DNA of 64,000 bases from Enterobacteriaceae bacterium UBA5654 (GCA_002421005.1 DIJC01000004.1:62001-126000), one strand, 5' to 3'. Shown: positions 17,736 to 25,803, numbered from the stretch's first letter. Notes: generated by a model not told the origin, from the letters alone. Numbers and translations: made by a program.

Positions 17736-18859
17736 TAACGATGGCCCTGATCTGGCTGGCGATCCTGCTGTTTAAGCTGTTTTATACGCTGAAGAGGCTG
17801 GGGGTTTCTCCGTGCGCGTCCGCGATTAAACCCGCCGACGTCACCATTATGCAGCCGATACTGAGCGGCGATCCGGCGCTGGAATCAGTGCTGGGATCTA
17901 ACCTGCACCATTTGCCCGGCGTGTGTTTTTTGTGGCTGATCGATGATGACGACGACGAAGCTGCGCGCATTACCCGGCAACTGATGCTGCGCTATCCGCA
18001 GTGCGCAATCGCCATTCAGCGTTATAGCGCCGCGCCGGAAGGGGTGAATCCGAAACTGTTCAAGCTGGAGCAGGCGAGGGCGCAGGTCACAACGCCCGTG
18101 CTGCTGGTGCTGGACGACGATGCCACCCTGAGCGCCAGCTCACTTTGCAGGATGTTAAGCGGGCTGAATGATAATGCGCTGGTGACGGCGCTGCCGTGGT
18201 ATCGGGCGGCGGGCAATACGGCATCGCGCCTGCTGGCGCAGTTTGTGAATGATAATTCGGCGATGACCTACCTGCCGCTGCTGCCATTTACTCGCCCGCT
18301 GACGCTCAACGGGATGTGCTATGCGCTGAAGACACAGGTGCTGGCGCGGGTGGGGGGATTTGCGCCCATTATGCGGCATCTGACAGACGATCTGGCGCTG
18401 GCGACCCTGCTGGCGCGGGCACGGGTGGAGATTGTTCAGTCAACCGCCACGGTCAGGGTGCAGACCAGCGTGCCGGACTTCAGGCGCTACTGCCGTCAGA
18501 TGCACCGCTGGTTTTTGTTTGCCACCCTGCTGATGCGGGAAAAAACGGCGGCGGTTAACGCGGCGATTTTTATGCTTCAGGGACTGCATCCGCTGTTGCT
18601 GTGGGCAATGCTGGTGTTGACCCTGCGCGGGGGCGTGGCGGAGGCGGTTATCCTGGTTGCCGTGCTGATCGTTCGCTATGCCGCACTGCGGCGGGTGCAG
18701 GCTCGGGTTTCTGATGAGATCCCGGCGCATCCGTTGCTTTCCGTGCTGTCAGAACTGCTTCAGCCACTGCATTTGCTGCACGCAATGGTTAACCGCACTA
18801 TTTACTGGCGTTCACGACGCTATCGCATTTTCAGCAACGATCGTTTTACTTCACTATGA
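17732..18859 (+). CDS. GT2/GT21 glycosyltransferase, ceramide-glucosyltransferase/HpnI-like
   Basis: 375 residues with one N-terminal hydrophobic segment (about 3-20) and a hydrophobic C-terminal region (about 280-320). The D1, D2, D3, QxxRW signature of processive and lipid-linked GT2 enzymes is visible: acidic block at 71-75, Asp128-130 in LVLDDDATL, Asp219-220 in HLTDDLALA and Gln256 to Trp260 (QMHRW). The NGMCYAL stretch resembles ceramide glucosyltransferase and the hopanoid enzyme HpnI. It likely moves a sugar from a nucleotide donor to a hydrophobic acceptor at the inner membrane; donor and acceptor are unknown. The start overlaps the SDR stop and the stop overlaps the next gene, both as ATGA. 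Confidence 0.85.
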   Translation: MITMALIWLAILLFKLFYTLKRLGVSPCASAIKPADVTIMQPILSGDPALESVLGSNLHHLPGVCFLWLIDDDDDEAARITRQLMLRYPQCAIAIQRYSAAPEGVNPKLFKLEQARAQVTTPVLLVLDDDATLSASSLCRMLSGLNDNALVTALPWYRAAGNTASRLLAQFVNDNSAMTYLPLLPFTRPLTLNGMCYALKTQVLARVGGFAPIMRHLTDDLALATLLARARVEIVQSTATVRVQTSVPDFRRYCRQMHRWFLFATLLMREKTAAVNAAIFMLQGLHPLLLWAMLVLTLRGGVAEAVILVAVLIVRYAALRRVQARVSDEIPAHPLLSVLSELLQPLHLLHAMVNRTIYWRSRRYRIFSNDRFTSL

Positions 18860-19392
18860 CGCTACAGGTGGCTTTTATTACCGGCCGCAGCCAGCCGGAT
18901 AACTCGGCATTAAGCCCGGCGCAGCGGGCATTTATTGAAGCGCTGGATCTGCCCGGGGTGGCGGTCAATTTTCCATGGCCTGCGCAGACTCAGTGCTGGA
19001 CGCAGACGCCGCTGATACGGGCGAGCCTGAATAATGCGCGCGACTATTTATACTCGCGCAGGCCCGCGTTTGCCCGGTCTTATCAGGATGCGGCGCTGGC
19101 GTTGCTGGCGTCGGCGGATCGGACGCTGCTGCTGGCCGGGAGCTGCGGGCTGGAGCTGTTTAATAATTTGCAGCTTCCGGCTATGCAGCTGTCGCGCGTC
19201 AACGTTTTTGCCTATGGTCCGGTGGCCCGCCGCCGCCCGGACTGCCGTCATCTGCTGGTGCAGGGGCAGCAGGACTGGATTTCCCGCCTGTGGTTTCCCG
19301 AGGCCGACGAGCGCATCCGCTGCGGACATATGAATTATCTCGCGCAGCCAGAGCTGGCAGCGCTGTGTCGCCGTTTTATCAGGACGTCTTAA
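18856..19392 (+). CDS. Small alpha/beta-hydrolase-like protein
   Basis: 178 residues; not a family I can name. The fold pattern fits a compact alpha/beta hydrolase: an early strand VAFITG, a nucleophile-elbow candidate LLLAGSCGLE with Ser96, a late strand HLLVQGQQDW with Asp140, and a C-terminal His158 in CGHMNYL. The order Ser, Asp, His is correct for a catalytic triad. It is shorter than most members (usually 230-300), so the cap domain would be missing. No signal peptide is seen. It sits between two glycosyltransferases and overlaps the first by ATGA and the second by a single base (TAATG). Confidence 0.7.
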   Translation: MTLQVAFITGRSQPDNSALSPAQRAFIEALDLPGVAVNFPWPAQTQCWTQTPLIRASLNNARDYLYSRRPAFARSYQDAALALLASADRTLLLAGSCGLELFNNLQLPAMQLSRVNVFAYGPVARRRPDCRHLLVQGQQDWISRLWFPEADERIRCGHMNYLAQPELAALCRRFIRTS

Positions 19393-20579
19393 TGCAGCGT
19401 TTACTTGATCTTATCCCGCCGGGCGTATCCCGCATCGATCTGCTGGCTCCGCCGTTTTCAGGGCATTTGCATCCGGTGCTGGCACTGGGCAGGGCGTTAT
19501 CCTCGCGTTATCAGGTACGGATCGTCAGTACCCGTGGCGCGGTGACGCGTATTCATGCCGCCGGGTTTACGGCGCTGGCATTGCCCGGCGACTATGACGG
19601 GCCGCTGGAGGCGGTGGCGAATCCGCAGTATGCAGTGAAATCTCACCCGGTTCGCCTCTGGCGACAGTTTCGCGGCGTGGTGGGGTTGCTGAAACAGTTC
19701 GCCGACGAACTGGAAGTGCTCTGGCGACATGAGGGCAAGCCGGATCTGGCGATTGCTGACTTTACGCTGCCTGTGGTCGGTGAGGTCTGCCGCAGGCTGG
19801 CGGTCCCGTGGTGGACCAGCCTGCCATCGCCCTGCGTGCTGGAAACGCCGGATGGCGCACCCGCTTATTGTGGCGGGCTGATGCCTGCGCAAAACCGCTG
19901 GCAGCGGGTGGGGCATTTCATCCAGCGCAAAAAGGTGAGGTTTTTTAAGCAGGCGGTATTCTGGCTTTTTCGTGACGCGATCCGCCAGGCGGGGATTGAT
20001 CATCTTTACCGGGCTGACGGGAGCGAGAGCGTCTATTCGCCGACGCGGATCCTGGCGCTCGGCGAAGCGGATTTTGAATTCCCCCGGCGCTGGCCTGCTG
20101 CGGTGAGGTTTATCGGTCCCGCTCTGTACACCCCGCCGCTCGACGCTCCGGCTCCGCCTTTTAAGGTGGGGAAACGGCATGTACTGGTCACGCTGGGGAC
20201 GCATCTTGACTGGCATAAGGACCGGGTCGCGCAGGCGGTCTCAACGCTTGCCGCCACGATGCCGGAGTGGGAGTTTCATTTTACCGATGGCAATCTCACG
20301 GGCCAGAGCGTTCAGCAAAACGGAAATTTTAGCCGTATTGCATGGGTCGATTACGACCGCTGGCTGGGACATTATGACGCGGTGATCCACCATGGCGGCG
20401 CGGGGATCCTCTGGCACTGCCTGACGCGTCATATTCCTGCTCTGGTTTATCCGGTTGATTACGATCAATTTGACCATGCGGCCAGGCTCGAATATAGCGG
20501 AAAAGGGGGCTGGTTACGCGGCGGGATCGCTGCGCTGGAGCGGGCAGGGGAGAAGCTGCGTCAGACGGTGGAGAGATAG
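19392..20579 (+). CDS. UGT/GT1-family glycosyltransferase, last gene of accessory operon
   Basis: 395 residues from the ATG at 19392, which overlaps the preceding stop; an upstream in-frame opening lies inside the previous gene. The N-terminal acceptor domain begins DLLAPPFSGHLHPVLALGRA, a pattern shared by macrolide, sterol and carotenoid glucosyltransferases. The C-terminal donor domain has HHGGAG at 333-338 and the sugar-nucleotide residues Asp358/Gln359 in YPVDYDQF. It is soluble with no signal peptide. As the second glycosyltransferase of the operon it may add a second sugar, or act on a different hydroxyl, of the same small hydrophobic product. Confidence 0.86.
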   Translation: MQRLLDLIPPGVSRIDLLAPPFSGHLHPVLALGRALSSRYQVRIVSTRGAVTRIHAAGFTALALPGDYDGPLEAVANPQYAVKSHPVRLWRQFRGVVGLLKQFADELEVLWRHEGKPDLAIADFTLPVVGEVCRRLAVPWWTSLPSPCVLETPDGAPAYCGGLMPAQNRWQRVGHFIQRKKVRFFKQAVFWLFRDAIRQAGIDHLYRADGSESVYSPTRILALGEADFEFPRRWPAAVRFIGPALYTPPLDAPAPPFKVGKRHVLVTLGTHLDWHKDRVAQAVSTLAATMPEWEFHFTDGNLTGQSVQQNGNFSRIAWVDYDRWLGHYDAVIHHGGAGILWHCLTRHIPALVYPVDYDQFDHAARLEYSGKGGWLRGGIAALERAGEKLRQTVER

Positions 20580-21191
20580 GGGAAAGCGCCGGGCGAAGGT
20601 TTTTGTGATTTCCCTTCGGGGAACGACGTAACATTGTGCGTTTTAGGAATTTCTGAGGAAATCTTCAAAATTGGTGGTGGGGGAAGAATGACTCGTCGCT
20701 TCGCTCCTCGCCCTCCGGGTCGTTGCCTGCGGCAACGCTTTCTCGCTTCGCTCGAATCGAACCTTAGTCGAAGCTTCTCATCCTTCCCCTTCGGGGATCG
20801 ACATGAGGCAGAAGATTTTGTAATCGGGCGGAAACATGGAATTTGGTGGTGGGGGAAGGATGACTCGTCGCTTCGCTCCTCGCCCTCCGGGTCGTTGCCT
20901 GCGGCAACGCTTTCTCGCTTCGCTCGAATCGAACCTTAGTCGAAGGTTCTCATCCTTCCCCTTACGGAGATCGACGTAACATTGTGCGTTTTGGGAATTT
21001 CTGAGGAAATCTTTAAAATTGGTGGTGGGGGAAGGATGACTCGTCGCTTCGCTCCTCACCCTTCGGGTCGTTGCCTGCGGCAACGCTTTCTCGCTTCGCT
21101 CGAATCGAACCTTAGTCGAAGCTTCTCATCCTTCCCCTTCGGGGATCGACATGAGACAGAAGATTTTGTAATCGGGTGGAAACATGGAATT
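20580..21191 (-). repeat. rtT-type tandem repeat array downstream of the tyrosine tRNA genes
   Basis: Three full units start at 20672, 20844 and 21020 (172, 176 and 172 bases), with a partial fourth at about 20590-20671. Each full unit begins, in plus-strand order, with the 16-base motif TGGTGGTGGGGGAAGG (one base altered in the 20672 unit) or a close form of it, which is the complement of the tRNA-Tyr 3' end. A shared core with hairpin-forming segments follows (20690-20800 and equivalents). The unit ends alternate between two kinds: one with ACATTGTGCGTTTT and one with CAGAAGATTTTGTAATCGGG. The array is equivalent to the rtT/tpr region of E. coli tyrT, whose RNA (rttR) is cut from the tRNA precursor. 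Open frames on the plus strand here are artefacts of the repeats. Confidence 0.85.
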
Positions 21192-21276
<85 letters not shown>

Positions 21277-21300
21277 AGGGGTATGTTTATGGCTTTGAAA

Positions 21301-21385
<85 letters not shown>

Positions 21386-21440
21386 ACGGGGTAATGCTTG
21401 CGTTAGTACTGGCCTGCTTCCGTTGCGGGAAGCGGGGCGC

Positions 21441-21468
21441 ATCATATCAAATGACGCGCCGCTGTAAA
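21441..21468 (-). promoter_or_regulatory. tyrT promoter with GC-rich discriminator
   Basis: On the minus strand the -35 is TTTACA (21463-21468) and the -10 TATGAT (21441-21446), 16 bases apart, followed by the GC-rich discriminator GCGCCCCGC. This matches the E. coli tyrT promoter almost base for base; that promoter is growth-rate and stringently controlled. Confidence 0.92.
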
Positions 21469-21549
21469 GCATTCCTTTGCCTCAGATGAATCGTTTGCCT
21501 GCTTTTTGCACGCAACGCGGCAAAGCTAATCAATTCATTTCATTGGCGA

Positions 21550-22392
21550 TTAAAGAATAATCGTCCGGTTGCCGTAAACAAATACCCGCTGCGCCAGCAC
21601 CTGGTACAACGCGCGGCTTAATACATTTTTCTCGACGTCGCGTCCGGCACGCATCATATCTTCTGCCGTGTAGGTGTGATCGACGTGGATCACGTCCTGC
21701 ATGATAATCGGGCCTTCATCAAGATTATCGTTTACATAGTGCGCGGTGGCACCGATGATCTTCACTCCGCGCTCGTAAGCCTGGTGGTAAGGGCGCGCAC
21801 CAATAAAGGCCGGAAGGAATGAATGGTGAATATTAATGATCTTGTTCGGGAAACGAGAAACGAATTCCGGCGTCAGCACGCGCATATATTTCGCCAGCAC
21901 CACGTAGTCCGGCTGATGGGCATCAATGGCGTCGGCCATTAATTTGTCGTGAGCTTCGCGGGTGTGACCTTCATGGCTCACCAGTTCAAAAGGAATGTCA
22001 AAACGCTCCACCAGCGGACGCAGGGTTTCGTGATTACCAATAACGGCGGCAATTTCCACATCCAGACCGCCGTAGTTGGCTTTCATTAGCAGATCGCCCA
22101 GGCAATGCGCTTCTTTAGTGACCAGAATAACGATGCGGCGACGGCCCGCCGGGTTTAGCTCGCGCACCGAGCCTTCCGGCAGGGCGCTGTCGAGATCGGC
22201 CAGCAGCGTGGTGTCGTTGAAAATCCCTTCGAGCTCAGTCCGCATAAAAAAGCGTCCGGTGCGGTGATCGACGAATTCATTATTCTGAACGATGTTGAGT
22301 TCGTGCTTGTAGCAAATATTGGTGATGCGCGCGATCAGTCCTTTCTGGTCGGGGCAAATCGTGCGCAGAACTTTACGTTGTAGTGAGTGCAT
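21550..22392 (-). CDS. purU: PurU, formyltetrahydrofolate deformylase
   Basis: 280-residue enzyme that hydrolyses 10-formyl-THF to THF and formate, feeding PurT-dependent purine synthesis and balancing one-carbon units. An N-terminal ACT domain (about 5-85, starting LRTICPDQKGLIARIT) is followed by the formyltransferase-like catalytic domain with the NIHHSFLPAF motif and a downstream Asp in NDNLDEGPII. The start MHSLQRKVLRT matches E. coli; an upstream in-frame start would add 22 residues and is rejected. It is transcribed towards the tRNA genes, as in E. coli. Confidence 0.97.
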   Translation of the reverse strand: MHSLQRKVLRTICPDQKGLIARITNICYKHELNIVQNNEFVDHRTGRFFMRTELEGIFNDTTLLADLDSALPEGSVRELNPAGRRRIVILVTKEAHCLGDLLMKANYGGLDVEIAAVIGNHETLRPLVERFDIPFELVSHEGHTREAHDKLMADAIDAHQPDYVVLAKYMRVLTPEFVSRFPNKIINIHHSFLPAFIGARPYHQAYERGVKIIGATAHYVNDNLDEGPIIMQDVIHVDHTYTAEDMMRAGRDVEKNVLSRALYQVLAQRVFVYGNRTIIL

Positions 22393-22442
22393 TAACGGGG
22401 AAATCCTGTTGAAGGTGTTTGCATTTTTTGTACCGGGTCCAG

Positions 22443-22898
22443 CTACTGGCCACAGCACTTTTTAAATTTTTTACCTGACCCACAGGGGCAGGGATCGTTT
22501 CGACCGAACTGCGGGCGAGTACCGTCGATATAGTACCATCTTCCCGCTTCCTTTAAGAACCTCGAACGTTCAATGATCGCGCCTGGCTGGTCATTCTCAC
22601 TGAATTTCGCCACAAAACTGACAAAGCCTTCTTCCGGCGAGGCACCCTTCTCGGCTAAGAAAACGGTCAGTCCATGCCAGTGGGTGTTGGCGAATCCACG
22701 TTCAATATCCTGACGAAATGCCGCTGGCTGACACGAGGGATGCCATGTGGCGATCAGGTAATCTGCATCTTTCATCACAAATGCGCTGTAACGGGAGCGC
22801 ATAAGGTGTGATGGATCTGGCGCAACCCGCGCACCAGACAGATATTGTTGGCAACATAGGCTATACTCCAGAGCGCTGCCACAAGGACAAAGGTTCAC
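22443..22898 (-). CDS. ychJ: YchJ, SEC-C zinc-motif protein of the UPF0225 family
   Basis: 151 residues with a Cys cluster at the very N-terminus (CPCGS) and a SEC-C zinc motif at the C-terminus (CPCGSGKKFKKCC). The central part holds the conserved LMRSRYSAFV block. The biochemical function is unknown. The GTG at 22898 is chosen because GGAG lies 9 bases upstream and the product MNLCPCGSALEY lines up with E. coli; an earlier GTG five codons upstream would overlap that ribosome site. It is transcribed in the same direction as purU. Confidence 0.9.
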   Translation of the reverse strand: MNLCPCGSALEYSLCCQQYLSGARVAPDPSHLMRSRYSAFVMKDADYLIATWHPSCQPAAFRQDIERGFANTHWHGLTVFLAEKGASPEEGFVSFVAKFSENDQPGAIIERSRFLKEAGRWYYIDGTRPQFGRNDPCPCGSGKKFKKCCGQ

Positions 22899-23568
22899 GA
22901 GAGTGATCTCCACGGAATAAATGATAACGGCGTCAATGCGCCAGGTAGCGTTATGTTAACTGAGCAGTGCCATTGTTGCACGCTGGAAGCCGGGGAGAAG
23001 TCTGCCGTTCATAATGATAATGATAACACCAGAGGTGGCGCGTAAAACCAGCGTCATTCGGGAGCGAAAACCTTCAGGGGTAAATCACATTCTGCCAACC
23101 GCAGGGAATAACGTTCCTGTTTATTGGCGAAGAGTCGCTTTTATTTCCGCTAATATTATTTCCACATTGACGGCGCGGATTTATTTTCAGCGCAAACTCC
23201 TCGTGTCGTTTTATCAATTTTCCTCGCCGCATTTACCATGCCCAAGCCTGACATTATCCCTGTGCGGATCGAGAACGCTGGCGGCGTATGGCGCTTGCAG
23301 GCTGGCCCGGCAACAGAAAAGTGAACCTAAGGTTGAAATTTTGTTACATCTTTCCCATTATAATACTTCTCTCTGTGGATCCCCCGGTGTTGCGCTGAAC
23401 CTCGCTGCCATGACGTTGTCCATTGAAGAAACGCATATCAAACAAAAAATTTGTGGTTTTTAGAGATGTTAAAGCGTGCTTTATTTTTAAGATTAGTTCA
23501 GCAGAATCTGACAAGCGATAGCGCGGATTGCATGCCAATATTAAGTATCGTGGGTCAGAGGAGATAAC
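22899..23568. other. 670-base gap between ychJ and rssB where E. coli carries rssA
   Basis: No rssA coding sequence (patatin-like, about 300 residues with a GxSxG motif) is visible here. A 149-codon opening at 23014-23463 has no recognisable domain and is not called. An A/T-rich ATAATGATAATGATAAC run at 23011-23027 resembles overlapping Fur hexamers. A good -10 element TATAAT is at 23359-23364, without a convincing -35, and could serve rssB. The rssB ribosome site GAGGAGA lies at 23558-23564. Confidence 0.6.
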
Positions 23569-24582
23569 ATGACGCAGCCATTGGCGGGGAAACACATTCT
23601 GATTGTTGAAGACGAACCCGTTTTCCGCTCTCTGCTGGATAACTGGCTTCTGTCGCTGGGGGCGAGTACGACCCTGGCCGAGGATGGCATCGACGCAATC
23701 GAAAAAATGGCAAACCTGCAAATCGATCTGATGATTTGTGATATCGCAATGCCACGAATGAATGGCCTTAAGCTGGTGGAGCACGTGCGCAATGCCGGTG
23801 ATACTTTGCCAATACTGGTGATTTCCGCCACCGAAAATATGTCAGATATCGCCCGCGCGCTGCGTCTTGGGGTGCAGGATGTCTTGCTGAAACCGGTTAA
23901 AGATTTTCAGCGCCTGCGCGAAACGGTCTTCGCCTGCCTCTATCCGAATATGTTTAATTCGCGGGTGGAGGAAGAGGAACGCCTTTTTGAAGACTGGGAT
24001 GCGCTGGTCAGCAATCCGGCCGCAGCGGCAAAGTTGCTTCAGGAGCTACAGCCACCCGTTCAGCAGGTGATATCTCATTCCCGGATTAACTACCGTCAGT
24101 TAATGTCTGCGGATCAGCCCGGTCTGGTACTGGATATTGCGCCGCTTTCCGATGACGACCTTGCTTTTTATTGCCTCGACGTGACCCGCGCCGGAGACAA
24201 CGGCGTTCTGGCTGCACTGTTACTGCGTGCTTTATTTAATGGTCTGCTTCAGGAACAGCTTTCGCAGCAAAGGCAACGCTTGCCTGAAATGGGCAGCTTA
24301 CTAAAACAGGTCAACAATTTACTGCGCCAGGCCAATTTGCCCGGCCAATTTCCTCTGCTGGTCGGTTATTACCACAGTGGAATTAAAAATTTAATTCTGG
24401 TTTCCGCCGGGCTTAACGCGACGTTGAATACGGGCGAACATCAGATTCAAATCAGTACCGGTCTTCCGCTCGGTACGCTCGGTGATACTTATTTCAATCA
24501 AATTAGCCAGCGTAGCGAAGCCTGGCAGTGCCAGATTTGGGGAGCCGGTGGCCGTCTGCGTTTAATGTTGTCTGCGGAATGA
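23569..24582 (+). CDS. rssB: RssB, adaptor that delivers RpoS to ClpXP
   Basis: 337 residues: an N-terminal receiver domain with phosphoacceptor Asp58 (MICDIAMPRMNG), a linker helix (about 125-145) and a C-terminal PP2C-like domain without phosphatase residues. RssB binds sigma S and hands it to ClpXP for degradation, and is countered by Ira anti-adaptors. The length is identical to E. coli. In E. coli it follows rssA in an operon; here it stands alone. Confidence 0.97.
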   Translation: MTQPLAGKHILIVEDEPVFRSLLDNWLLSLGASTTLAEDGIDAIEKMANLQIDLMICDIAMPRMNGLKLVEHVRNAGDTLPILVISATENMSDIARALRLGVQDVLLKPVKDFQRLRETVFACLYPNMFNSRVEEEERLFEDWDALVSNPAAAAKLLQELQPPVQQVISHSRINYRQLMSADQPGLVLDIAPLSDDDLAFYCLDVTRAGDNGVLAALLLRALFNGLLQEQLSQQRQRLPEMGSLLKQVNNLLRQANLPGQFPLLVGYYHSGIKNLILVSAGLNATLNTGEHQIQISTGLPLGTLGDTYFNQISQRSEAWQCQIWGAGGRLRLMLSAE

Positions 24583-24779
24583 GCAAATGAATTCCCTTCT
24601 GAGAATAGGTTTACCTGCCAATCTGCCGCAGTGATACTATGCTTACGTTTATGCGTATAAATCCTAATTCCAGGTTATCGCGGCTGATTCAGACCAGGAT
24701 TGTCTTCCCGTCCTGATATACTCAAACGCGCTAATTCATTAATGAGAAGTTCAGATTTCGAACACTTCAGGAGAGTTCA

Positions 24780-25688
24780 ATGGCTGCTTTAAATTCAAAA
24801 GTCAAAAAGGCCGTTATCCCGGTTGCGGGATTGGGGACGAGGATGTTGCCAGCAACCAAGGCGATCCCAAAAGAGATGTTACCGCTGGTCGATAAACCAC
24901 TCATCCAATATGTCGTTAATGAATGTATTGCTGCGGGTATCACTGAAATTGTGCTGGTAACGCACTCCTCCAAAAATTCAATTGAAAACCACTTCGATAC
25001 CAGCTTTGAACTTGAAGCGATGCTGGAAAAGCGCGTAAAACGCCAGCTGCTGGAAGAAGTGCAGTCTATTTGTCCGCCGCACGTCACTATTATGCAGGTG
25101 CGTCAGGGGCTGGCAAAAGGGCTGGGCCATGCGGTGCTTTGCTCACAGCCTGTGGTCGGCGATGAGCCGGTTGCGGTGATCCTGCCGGACGTTATTCTTG
25201 ATGAATTTGAATCCGATCTGTCTCAGGATAACCTGGCAGAAATGATTAAACGTTTTGATGAAACGGGCTGTAGCCAGATCATGGTAGAGCCAGTGGCAGA
25301 CGTGACCGCATACGGTGTTGTTGACTGTAAGGGCGTGCCTTTGCAGCCGGGCGAAAGCGTGCCGATGGTAGGCGTGGTCGAGAAGCCAAAAGCGAACGTC
25401 GCCCCTTCAAATCTCGCTGTTGTTGGCCGCTACGTGCTGAGCGCGGAAATCTGGGCGCTGCTGGCGAAGACCCCTCCGGGCGCAGGCGATGAAATTCAGC
25501 TTACCGATGCTATCGATATGCTAATCGAAAAAGAGACTGTTGAAGCCTATCATATGAAAGGCAAAAGCCACGACTGCGGTAATAAGCTCGGATATATGCA
25601 GGCATTCGTTGAGTATGGTATTCGCCATAACTCTCTGGGCGAAGAATTTAAAGCCTGGCTGGAAGAGACAGTTGGCGTGACAAAGTAG
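24780..25688 (+). CDS. galU: GalU, UTP-glucose-1-phosphate uridylyltransferase
   Basis: 302-residue nucleotidyltransferase making UDP-glucose for LPS core, capsule, trehalose and osmoregulated glucans. The N-terminal nucleotide-binding motif AGLGTRMLPATKAIPKEMLP and the downstream ILPDVILDEF and KPKANVAPSNLAVVGRYVL blocks are intact. The start has an AGGAGAG ribosome site 4 bases upstream. It ends at its own terminator, convergent with hns. UDP-glucose would be a plausible donor for the glycosyltransferases at 17732-20579, though nothing in the sequence proves that. Confidence 0.98.
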   Translation: MAALNSKVKKAVIPVAGLGTRMLPATKAIPKEMLPLVDKPLIQYVVNECIAAGITEIVLVTHSSKNSIENHFDTSFELEAMLEKRVKRQLLEEVQSICPPHVTIMQVRQGLAKGLGHAVLCSQPVVGDEPVAVILPDVILDEFESDLSQDNLAEMIKRFDETGCSQIMVEPVADVTAYGVVDCKGVPLQPGESVPMVGVVEKPKANVAPSNLAVVGRYVLSAEIWALLAKTPPGAGDEIQLTDAIDMLIEKETVEAYHMKGKSHDCGNKLGYMQAFVEYGIRHNSLGEEFKAWLEETVGVTK

Positions 25689-25704
25689 AGTTATAATCAT
25701 TATC

Positions 25705-25735
25705 AAACCGGGATGCGATATTCCCGGTTTTTTTT
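25705..25735 (+). terminator. Intrinsic terminator of galU
   Basis: AAACCGGGA (25705-25713) pairs with TCCCGGTTT (25722-25730), with a T run to 25735. Confidence 0.9.
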
Positions 25736-25774
25736 GCCTGAAAGATGGGTGGGTTATCAAGCCCAACATTCAGG

Positions 25775-25803
25775 CAAAAAAAATCCCGCCGAAGCGGGAT
25801 TTT
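25775..25803 (-). terminator. Intrinsic terminator of hns
   Basis: AAAATCCCGC (25780-25789) pairs with GCGGGATTTT (25794-25803); in minus-strand reading the T run follows at 25783 down to 25775. Confidence 0.9.

Noticed and set aside
19290..19391. Longer start for the UGT-type glycosyltransferase
   Set aside because: Lies inside the preceding gene; the TAATG at 19392 gives a normal GT1 N-terminus.
23014..23463. 149-codon opening between ychJ and rssB
   Set aside because: No domain, no good ribosome site, composition unlike neighbouring genes; not rssA.
25690..25704. Fur-like TTATAATCATTATC after galU
   Set aside because: Lies between a stop codon and a terminator, facing no promoter; likely chance.
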